A stretch of DNA of 11,457 nt from Lachnospiraceae bacterium (GTDB lineage: Bacteria; Bacillota; Clostridia; Lachnospirales; Lachnospiraceae), in the NCBI GenBank assembly GCA_900770345.1, contig CAAGKF010000358.1, forward strand, positions 1 through 11,457, given 5' to 3'. Each line of letters starts with the position of its first letter. Positions within the stretch are counted from its first letter, which is position 1. Shown piece after piece: positions 4,840-11,457 of the stretch. Below the pieces are notes generated by a model that was given only the letters and a program-made list of their open reading frames with translations, searched no databases and had not been told where the DNA came from. Both the position numbers and the translations under genes were made by a program.

Positions 4840-7800
4840 TTACAGCGCACCCTCCGGTTCAAGAAGCGCCTGAACGATCATTCGTTTATCCTTTCCGAAG
4901 CAGCTGCAGAGGGTGATGACCCGATCCTCCGGGGCCGGTGAAATTCCGGTGGAATAAAGAGAATCTTCTTCCATTTTCTCCAGAAAAACCTCCCATTCTA
5001 TTCCGAAAAGCCCCTGAAGCAGAGCTTCGCTGTCCTTCTCTTCACGCAGCTGACAGGAAAAGATCGGGCATTCTATCCATTTGCCTTTATAATACAGGCG
5101 AAGAGCAGGATGCTCTCTGAAAAAACGCTCCTCCCTGTACTGTTTCAGATCGCCGAACATAGAACCGTCCTTCATATTATGACCGTAGATCACCGTGTTT
5201 GCAGACTGGAGAGGCACGCAGCTGCTGTCCAGAAAAATACATCCTGCTGCCTGCTCCGAATGATCAAAGGCATGGGTCAGATAGTACAGGTCATCTTCAT
5301 GCTGAACCACCGGATAATCAATCCCGGTACCGGGAACCTGAAGCCAGAACCGGTATTCCCGATTCATCTGCCGAAGCTCCTCCTCCCTGATTCCGTTTTC
5401 CGATATAGCCTGCTTTTCCGGCGTCTTCTGCCCCCGGGAAACATTCTCTCCGTCAGTCTCTCCCGCATTTTTCTTTTGACCTGCACCGGCAATCTCCCGC
5501 ACATTCGTGTAGAAACGCGCCGCTTTTCTGTAAGTTCCGGCAAAGGCGGCCAGACGGACTATACACAGAATTCCTCCTGCCAAAAACAGGATAAAGAATG
5601 CTTTCGGAAACTTCATCCAGAGATATATACCCGCAGCAGCCAGAAGTGATCCGACAAGCACCGGCAAAGCGATTCTTCGGACGTCCTGCCATATTCCCGT
5701 CACCGTTTTTTCTTCCGGGCCTGCTTCCGTCTGCCGCCCCTCGTATCCTCCGTAGACAGCAATGCAGTCCCGAACCCGCCTCCTGCCGGAGGCCTCCAGC
5801 TTTCTGACACTGCCATCGTCCTCCAGCCATCGGATACTGTCAATGCTGTAATTCTCCGGATTTAAACCGGCAAGAGTCAAAAGCTCCTCCCCGTAATCCA
5901 GCAGTGCTTCCGGTTCCGCCGACTTTACAAGCCCATTCCCCAGGATCAGATATTCCGCGCCGTATCCCTGAACCGCGATCTCTGTCTTGAAATCTGAAAG
6001 CCATCGTTCATTCATAAAGGTACTCCTTAGTATAGGAAGAAGAACCTCACGTTCCCTGCCTGTATCCTCATCCTTTACTGTGATCCAGGCTGTCTGCGGA
6101 ATCTCCTCCGCATCTTCCACGGATGAATAAAAAATTTCATCTGAGACATACCGGGGGCTGCGGCTCTCTGCTCTCACCTCCAGAGACATGCATACCCCGA
6201 CGGCAGTAATCCCCACAACAAGCAGCGGCAGCTTTTTCAGCCGGCTGTTTCTTCTTCTCTTTTCCCGGAAGCCTCCTGCCAGTGCTCCGGCTATACACAA
6301 TATGAGCACCGCAATCGTTTCATACAACGGCATCGCATCTCCTGTCCGGATATTCCTTCCCCCGGTTCCCGGATGACCCGCCCGGAAGCTTCCGTTTTCA
6401 AACCGCGGGTTCACCTTGTACTGGGCAGTTATCTTTCCGATCACCACCGGTTTCCGAAAATTATATACCACTGTAGTTCCGCTCACATTCCCCTCTTCAT
6501 CAACCGCAAATTCACAGACTGTATCCGTGCGCACATAACCCTCCGGCGCTTTTGCCTCACATATCCGATACTGTCCGGGCTCCTGTGCTTCAAAAAGCAG
6601 CATTCCCGCCTCATCAGTAATTCCCTCAAACACTTTTTCCCATCTGTCCTGTGCCAGCTTTTCAATTCTCAGCTCAGCACCGGCCAATGCCTCCTCTGTA
6701 AGGCCGTCTTTCTTCCGGATATCCACCTTCAGTTCCCGGTCCTTCACCTCATAAATTCCCCGAATGACCTGATCACCGCTGACTGTAAAGCTATAGATAT
6801 CCCTGTTCAGTCCATATCCGTCCGGTGCTTTCGTTTCCCGGAAGGTGTAGGTACCGTTCTGCGGCCTGCGGATCCGGAACCGGCCGGACAAATCACTGAC
6901 AGAAGTGCCTATAATCTCACCTGCCTGATCATAAAAAGTGAACTCCGCTCCCGCAACCGGATTTCCTGATGTATTGACCTTTTTAAACGAAATATACTCG
7001 ACAGACGGCGTATTTCCTCCGCCGCCTCCGCCGGAGGCGGATATTTTTGTATTGGCAAAGTTTACAGTCCGGACGTGGCCGGCATCGCCGTCCGCCTGGA
7101 TTTCAAGATCAGGGGCTTTTTTGTAACCGGAAGGCGCTTCCAGCTCTCGGATCACATAGGTTCCCGGCTCCAGACCATAGAAGGTCTGTGCCCTGTCTTC
7201 CTCAGAGATCCATTCCCGGATCAGCCGGCCGCTGTCCTTTTCCAAAAGCTGCAGTCTGGCTCCCGCCAGCAGCTTACCCGTTGAGCGGTCCGTCTTTTCC
7301 ACATTCAGGATCATGGAATAATTGCGCATAATAAATGAAGGGATTTCTGTCATGCCGTCCCGGATCTCAAAGCAGATGGGTTCTGCCGCAGTCGGGAAAC
7401 CCGCCGGAGCCTGAATCTCAGTCAGACGGTAAAAACCGGCCTTCAGCCCTTTCACATAATGAGCCTGTTTTCCGCTGATCCACTGATCCACAGCGATCCA
7501 GCTCTCTTCCGTATTCTCCCGGGTTTCGTTCCCGCGCTCTTCTCTGATCTCAAGCTTAAGAACAGCTCCCTCCAGCAGCTCCTCCGTATCTCCCAGAACC
7601 TTCTCTGCCTTCACCCTGTTGCTGTCATTGACCGGATCATACTCCAAAAAGATGACAGCTGTCCGTGGATCTTCATAGGAAAACTGGAATTCCGCAGGCG
7701 GCAGCGTCAGCATATGTCCTTCTGCTGCCCGGATCTCACGGCATTCGTATGTATAAGGACAGAAATTTCCTTCCCGGTCCATATACCCGATGGGCTGCCT

Positions 7801-10800
7801 GTCAAATTCTGCCCGCCCCTGCTCATCTGTCATCACCTGCTGACAGGATTTTTCAAGAGTTTTATTGATCAGCTCAAATTCTGCTCCCGCCAGCCTCTGC
7901 TGCGGATCATCGGCGTCACTCTTTCTGATCCTGAGAACGCCATCCGGAATCTCATCTGTCATTTCCGCTTTCTGCACCAGTGCGGTATCCCGAATCTCAA
8001 AAGGAACATCTGCAGACTGAAGAAATCCGTAGGGCGTTGTTTCCTCCCGAAGAATGTATTTTCCTTCCGGAATATATTCGATCAGATGAGGTTTTCTGTC
8101 TCCGATTTCAAAGCCTTCCGGCAGCAGACCGGCTTCGGCATCCTCTTTCGTATAGCGTCCGTCCAGACCGGAGATCCAGGAAACCGTAATGTCCTCATAC
8201 CGGCCGTTTTCCGCCGGCTTCCGGATAATCAGAGGAGATTCCTGCGCATTTCCCTGTTCATCTGCCGGATATACCGTAAGTTTTGCACCGCTTACTTCTT
8301 TTCCTCCGGTGATATTCACCTTGGAAATCTCAATGCGCAGAGGTTCATCCCCCATATCCACACGTGGGATCTCCTTCATATGTCCGATATCCGCTACCTC
8401 GATCAGTATCGGCTCCGCTGTCCCATAGCCCTCCGGATTGGCCGTTTCCTCCAAAATATAATATCCTGTGGGAAGATATTCCAGGCGGACCGTTCCTTTT
8501 TCCGTATAATAATATCTTCCCTGTCTGGTTCCCGGAATCGGAAGGAACTCATAATCATATTTCATAATGGGCCGTCCGCCCGACGCGTCCGGTGTCAGCC
8601 TGCCTGTGGAAGCCACCTCTTCCCTGTCCTTCCATGTTGCCGCCCGGAAGGTGAAGAGAGCATCGGCCTTCTCATAATTTTCATCTGTTCTGCAGGTTTC
8701 ATACAATGTCAGATACGCCTCGGACTCTCCGTAAAGCACCTCCTGTTTTTTCGTATCGTATTTATAAATTTCCAGCGCAGTAAAATCATCCTCCATTTCA
8801 AAGCTCTGAACATCTCCTGTTTCCAGCACATCCACATTGACAGATTCCGACAGAACATACCCCTGGTCATACGGGCAGACCGTTTCCTCCAGCACATAGG
8901 CTCCCGGAGGCAGATGATCGATCCAGTGAGGTCCCGGATCCGGGATCATTCTCCCCTCCTCATCCATTTTCGGCACTCCGTCGTCGTCACAGACATAACC
9001 GCTGATCCAGGAGGTATACTTTTCGCCCTTTTCGTATCTGCCCGAGGCATCCTTCAGGGGCTGCCCTTCCTCATCCGTGAGAGCGCGGTACAGCGTCATC
9101 TCCGCTCCCTGTATCTCCTTCTGCGTCATAATATCAATCTTCGCAAAGGCTGCTTTTGTAAAGTCGTTCTGAAGAAAATACTTCTGAACCTCTTCCGTAT
9201 CTTCAAGTATCAGACCTTTGTATTCCGACCGGATATACCCCTGTTCCAGAGGCGTTTCTTCCTCCTCCAGAATATAAGCTCCAAAGGGAAGACGCGCGAT
9301 GGAGTGGATCCCGCCGCTCTGTTCTGGCTTTCCGTCCGGCCCGCTGCTTTCATCTGTTATCCACCGTTCTTCCTTTGTCTCAATCCGCCCGCTTTCATAG
9401 TAAAGAGGGAGGCCGTTTTCATCATCTGCCGTCTGCTTGTCCCAATAAATGGTTTTCCCTGCTTCGTCCTCCCGGACCCGAACAGACCGCACCGGCATCT
9501 TTTCGCCCTTTTCATCAGCCACATAAGCAATCACCTGACCGTAGTCATCATAAACATAGGCCATCCCGGTAACAGGATCCGCATAACATATATGATTTCC
9601 CCGCTCATCCAGCACCAAAAGCTCACCCATATCTGCAGCCTTCTCCAACGCCGGCGCATTTTCCCCTGTCAGCTCATAGAAAAACAGATTTACCGGTTCA
9701 TTTTCGATTTCCACACTGTCCCACAGCTCCAGGTGAGCCGGTCCCTCATCAAATCCGTCAGGCAGAAGCTCCTTCCCTGTTCCTGTATTTGTGTTTCTTA
9801 CCGCCGTCACCTTTCCTCCCTGCATCACGGCTTCCACACCTTTATAAGTATGTTCCCCTGTCTTTTCCAGGCGGATTCCCCTGTAAAGAGCCAGCCCCGC
9901 ACCGGATACGGAAATATCAAAGCGGATCCCTTTTCCTGTGAAGCTGCCGTCCATCCCGTAAAGAGGTTTTACATGGGTCATGGCCTTCAGCTCCGTTTCC
10001 GTTCCCTCGATCACATGCTCAGAATACTGATCAAAGGCTTTTGTCACATATCCGTACCATTCTCCCGCATCCTCATCCCAGGCAATATCACGCACATCGC
10101 CCCGGGCCTCCAGTTTTTCCTTCCGTCCGCAGACTCTGTAGATCAGCAGATCCCCTTTATCATTGACCGTAAGCTCATCCTCAAAACCTCCGGATTCTTC
10201 CTCTCTGCCCTGGGCATCTGTTTTCTTCAGCAGATTTTCATTTCCCACCAGTGAGTCACCGTCCTCAACCTTGTGGATTTCCATTCTGGAAGGATAATTC
10301 TTCACCTTGACCTGTCCGGATGCTTCTTCTCCGTATTTATCTCTGCCCTCAGACACAGGAACCGCATATTGGTAAATCATGGCGGGTTCTCTTCGCCACC
10401 CGCCGGTGGTTCCGTCACCCTCCCTCATTTCCTCATAATAGGCAGTCTCATCCGCATACAGCTCAAAGGCAACCGGGCGGCTCTTTGCATAGCCTTCCGG
10501 CGCCCGAATCTCCACCAGAATGTATACGCCCGCTCCTAAAGGCTCAATGGTTTCAATATAACCTGTTATTTCCTTGCGGATCCGGCCGTCCCTTTCTATT
10601 TCCTTCACAGTTGAATAAGCTTTAAATATTCCCCGCTCTGTACCCTCTTCATCCTTCTGGCGGATCAGCTGGCTTTCATCGTACTGAGGAATTCCGTTTT
10701 CATCCAGATGGATGGGCAGATCATCACTGCTGCCATTATCTTTTCCGACACGCGGATATAAGATCATTTTTCCCTCCGCATCTGTCACCGGATCTCCGTT

Positions 10801-11457
10801 TACATCCACAGCCTCACCGAAAAGCACCCGGCCGCTGCCCGCGATCTGTCCCTTTTCGTCCTTTTTCACATCACGCTTGGCTGCATATATTTTAAACAGA
10901 GCGCCGTCATGGATAATATTGTCCCCTGTCTCACTGTCCAGCTTTTCGATCCTGAGCCGTGAACGGAAATATGTATTTTCAAAGTCCGTCTGGGCGAATG
11001 CCGCATAATTAAATGATTCTCCGCTGCCGGAAGGAAAAAGGGTCTCCACATCCCCGGTATCCGGATTGATCCGGTCTGTTTCCGGAGCGCGCACCGTCCA
11101 GGGCACCAGCATGGGCGCATATTTTCCCTCCACTGCTGTCTGTACTCCCGTCATCGTCGGGACATTATCCCGGATTTCCAGCTGCCCGCTTTCTGTTTCA
11201 CCGCTCTCGAAAACAACCTGATCTCTGGTTCCTGCCTGTTCACTCTCACTCTTACATTCCCTGTAGGATTCCTTCAGAGCCGGTGAAAGTCCATATTTAA
11301 AGATCAGAAAATCGCCGTCATGGCCATGGGCCCGAATCACATGTGTTTCTTCATTAAAGCGGATCTTGTATTTTCGTATAAGATCTTCCGGCGTATCACT
11401 GCTGCTATAGCGGAAATACGTACTTCCCATGCTGTAATCAGCCCGCTCCTGATCGGA
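4840..11457 (-). CDS. Giant SpaA/Cna-B-repeat surface protein fused to a class B sortase (5' partial)
   Basis: This single open frame has at least 2205 codons and no stop up to the window edge. The ATG at 11430 is therefore probably internal, and the signal peptide lies outside. With that Met as residue 1, the order is as follows. Residues 1-160 are an unrecognised extracellular region. Residues 163-1655 hold about ten SpaA/Cna-B-like beta-domains that resemble pilin and adhesin stalks stabilised by Lys-Asn/Asp isopeptide bonds. Residues 1686-1727 are sorting-signal-like (HPGTGG and RTGD, a hydrophobic helix, then REKRRR). Residues 1731-1754 form a second membrane helix, like a signal anchor. 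Residues 1755-1919 are an unrecognised ectodomain. Residues 1920-1965 form two membrane helices. Residues 2015-2196 are a class B sortase with H2084, C2177 and R2183. Positive residues between the first two helices fit a cytoplasmic loop, which leaves both adhesin and sortase outside the cell. The domain calls are strong. The single-chain fusion is what the sequence shows, but it needs proof because such parts are normally separate genes. Confidence 0.85.
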   Translation of the reverse strand, partial: SDQERADYSMGSTYFRYSSSDTPEDLIRKYKIRFNEETHVIRAHGHDGDFLIFKYGLSPALKESYRECKSESEQAGTRDQVVFESGETESGQLEIRDNVPTMTGVQTAVEGKYAPMLVPWTVRAPETDRINPDTGDVETLFPSGSGESFNYAAFAQTDFENTYFRSRLRIEKLDSETGDNIIHDGALFKIYAAKRDVKKDEKGQIAGSGRVLFGEAVDVNGDPVTDAEGKMILYPRVGKDNGSSDDLPIHLDENGIPQYDESQLIRQKDEEGTERGIFKAYSTVKEIERDGRIRKEITGYIETIEPLGAGVYILVEIRAPEGYAKSRPVAFELYADETAYYEEMREGDGTTGGWRREPAMIYQYAVPVSEGRDKYGEEASGQVKVKNYPSRMEIHKVEDGDSLVGNENLLKKTDAQGREEESGGFEDELTVNDKGDLLIYRVCGRKEKLEARGDVRDIAWDEDAGEWYGYVTKAFDQYSEHVIEGTETELKAMTHVKPLYGMDGSFTGKGIRFDISVSGAGLALYRGIRLEKTGEHTYKGVEAVMQGGKVTAVRNTNTGTGKELLPDGFDEGPAHLELWDSVEIENEPVNLFFYELTGENAPALEKAADMGELLVLDERGNHICYADPVTGMAYVYDDYGQVIAYVADEKGEKMPVRSVRVREDEAGKTIYWDKQTADDENGLPLYYESGRIETKEERWITDESSGPDGKPEQSGGIHSIARLPFGAYILEEEETPLEQGYIRSEYKGLILEDTEEVQKYFLQNDFTKAAFAKIDIMTQKEIQGAEMTLYRALTDEEGQPLKDASGRYEKGEKYTSWISGYVCDDDGVPKMDEEGRMIPDPGPHWIDHLPPGAYVLEETVCPYDQGYVLSESVNVDVLETGDVQSFEMEDDFTALEIYKYDTKKQEVLYGESEAYLTLYETCRTDENYEKADALFTFRAATWKDREEVASTGRLTPDASGGRPIMKYDYEFLPIPGTRQGRYYYTEKGTVRLEYLPTGYYILEETANPEGYGTAEPILIEVADIGHMKEIPRVDMGDEPLRIEISKVNITGGKEVSGAKLTVYPADEQGNAQESPLIIRKPAENGRYEDITVSWISGLDGRYTKEDAEAGLLPEGFEIGDRKPHLIEYIPEGKYILREETTPYGFLQSADVPFEIRDTALVQKAEMTDEIPDGVLRIRKSDADDPQQRLAGAEFELINKTLEKSCQQVMTDEQGRAEFDRQPIGYMDREGNFCPYTYECREIRAAEGHMLTLPPAEFQFSYEDPRTAVIFLEYDPVNDSNRVKAEKVLGDTEELLEGAVLKLEIREERGNETRENTEESWIAVDQWISGKQAHYVKGLKAGFYRLTEIQAPAGFPTAAEPICFEIRDGMTEIPSFIMRNYSMILNVEKTDRSTGKLLAGARLQLLEKDSGRLIREWISEEDRAQTFYGLEPGTYVIRELEAPSGYKKAPDLEIQADGDAGHVRTVNFANTKISASGGGGGGNTPSVEYISFKKVNTSGNPVAGAEFTFYDQAGEIIGTSVSDLSGRFRIRRPQNGTYTFRETKAPDGYGLNRDIYSFTVSGDQVIRGIYEVKDRELKVDIRKKDGLTEEALAGAELRIEKLAQDRWEKVFEGITDEAGMLLFEAQEPGQYRICEAKAPEGYVRTDTVCEFAVDEEGNVSGTTVVYNFRKPVVIGKITAQYKVNPRFENGSFRAGHPGTGGRNIRTGDAMPLYETIAVLILCIAGALAGGFREKRRRNSRLKKLPLLVVGITAVGVCMSLEVRAESRSPRYVSDEIFYSSVEDAEEIPQTAWITVKDEDTGREREVLLPILRSTFMNERWLSDFKTEIAVQGYGAEYLILGNGLVKSAEPEALLDYGEELLTLAGLNPENYSIDSIRWLEDDGSVRKLEASGRRRVRDCIAVYGGYEGRQTEAGPEEKTVTGIWQDVRRIALPVLVGSLLAAAGIYLWMKFPKAFFILFLAGGILCIVRLAAFAGTYRKAARFYTNVREIAGAGQKKNAGETDGENVSRGQKTPEKQAISENGIREEELRQMNREYRFWLQVPGTGIDYPVVQHEDDLYYLTHAFDHSEQAAGCIFLDSSCVPLQSANTVIYGHNMKDGSMFGDLKQYREERFFREHPALRLYYKGKWIECPIFSCQLREEKDSEALLQGLFGIEWEVFLEKMEEDSLYSTGISPAPEDRVITLCSCFGKDKRMIVQALLEPEGAL
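4843..5388 (-). other. Class B sortase domain of the giant protein
   Basis: Residues 2015-2196 match a full sortase B catalytic domain, a transpeptidase that cuts a sorting motif and joins the protein to peptidoglycan or to another subunit. Visible signatures are the FWLQVPGTGIDYPVVQ entry strand, YGHNMKDGSMFGDL with catalytic H2084, ITLCSC with C2177 in the usual TLxTC cysteine position, and R2183 in KRMIVQALL. C2175 lies two residues before the nucleophile. The spacing and all three catalytic residues look intact, so activity is expected. The preference for a particular sorting motif cannot be read from the sequence. Confidence 0.88.
5536..5673 (-). other. Paired membrane helices before the sortase
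   Basis: Residues 1920-1940 (IALPVLVGSLLAAAGIYLW) and about 1946-1965 (FILFLAGGILCIVRLAAFAG) are two hydrophobic helices joined by a short MKFPKA turn. The second helix resembles the N-terminal anchor of a free-standing class B sortase, which supports the idea that the sortase was once, or still is, an independent module. Confidence 0.75.
5674..6168 (-). other. Unrecognised ectodomain between adhesin and sortase
   Basis: Residues 1755-1919 follow a signal-like helix ending in VRA-ES and precede the paired helices. They should therefore lie outside the membrane. The segment is acidic, has a single cysteine (in RDCIAVYGG), and contains ITVKDEDTGREREVLLP and YLILGNG. It is not a SpaA repeat and not part of the sortase fold. 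I do not recognise the family. It could be a presentation or scaffold domain for the sortase, but that is a guess from position. Confidence 0.6.
6169..6375 (-). other. Sorting-signal-like segment directly followed by a second signal-like helix
   Basis: Residues 1686-1691 read HPGTGG and 1695-1698 read RTGD. A hydrophobic helix (about 1705-1719) and the charged tail FREKRRR follow, as in wall-anchored proteins, though no canonical LPxTG is present. Without a stop, NSRLKK leads into a second hydrophobic stretch (1735-1750) and VRAES, which looks like a signal peptide with an A-x-A-like end. The two helices with a basic loop would form a membrane hairpin. Confidence 0.7.
6465..10950 (-). other. 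Array of about ten SpaA/Cna-B-like domains
   Basis: Each domain starts with a K-x-D-like strand leading to GAxL/F and ends with a Y-x-L-x-E-x-x-x-P-x-GY motif. Assigned Lys/Glu pairs are 163/307, 387/722, 764/848, 890/994, 1037/1129, 1170/1232, 1277/1338, 1379/1429, 1483/1532 and 1573/1625. Such pairs are the hallmark of self-formed isopeptide bonds in Gram-positive pilins. The domains nearest the membrane are compact (about 50 residues from Lys to Glu), while distal ones carry long insertions. A hexaglycine linker (1467-1472) separates the eighth and ninth domains. The second and sixth domains are the least certain. Confidence 0.82.

Noticed and set aside
5110..5649. A 179-codon plus-strand frame opposite the sortase region
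   Set aside because: The minus strand here encodes a sortase with all catalytic motifs. The antisense translation has low-complexity features and no recognisable family.
7459..10254. A 931-codon plus-strand open frame opposite the giant gene
   Set aside because: It lies fully antisense to a frame with clear SpaA domains. Its translation is rich in Arg, Ile, Phe and His with no domain, and it has no credible ribosome binding site. It is a by-product of codon choice on the minus strand.
1..11457. CRISPR array, tRNA, rRNA or toxin-antitoxin system
   Set aside because: No regularly spaced direct repeats with unique spacers, no cloverleaf-like segments, and no small paired genes were seen on either strand.

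Overview
The window looks like part of the chromosome of a Gram-positive gut-type Clostridia member, most likely Lachnospiraceae. This rests on a class B sortase, a giant SpaA-type pilin/adhesin, a GGGtGRT protein paired with an IscU-like scaffold, strong AGGAGG-type ribosome binding sites, and an integrase of the type common in that family. No species is claimed.

Layout from left to right. (1) Positions 1-1474 are probably the right end of an integrated mobile element. They hold a plus-strand tyrosine integrase with an N-terminal zinc ribbon (80-1327), an intrinsic terminator, and a cluster of GTAGGAAT repeats that look like integrase binding sites. The rest of the element lies left of the window. 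(2) Positions 1475-3341 hold a minus-strand two-gene operon: an IscU/NifU-like Fe-S scaffold protein, then 18 bases later a GGGtGRT-family protein, with a plausible promoter at 3313-3341. (3) Positions 3359-4714 hold a minus-strand MATE-family efflux pump, whose promoter overlaps a small dyad. (4) From 4840 to the right edge, one uninterrupted minus-strand frame of at least 2205 codons is cut off by the window end, so its N terminus and signal peptide are not visible.

The giant frame is the notable object. Read from its N-terminal side it has about ten SpaA/Cna-B-like domains with recognisable Lys and Glu isopeptide signatures, then a wall-sorting-signal-like segment, then immediately a second signal-peptide-like helix. 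An unrecognised ectodomain, two more membrane helices and a complete class B sortase with His, Cys and Arg follow. As written, a surface adhesin and the enzyme expected to anchor such proteins sit in one polypeptide. Whether this is a true substrate-sortase fusion, one transcript with internal translation starts, or a merged frame is the main question raised by this window. The genes to the left are ordinary and are not clearly linked to it in function.
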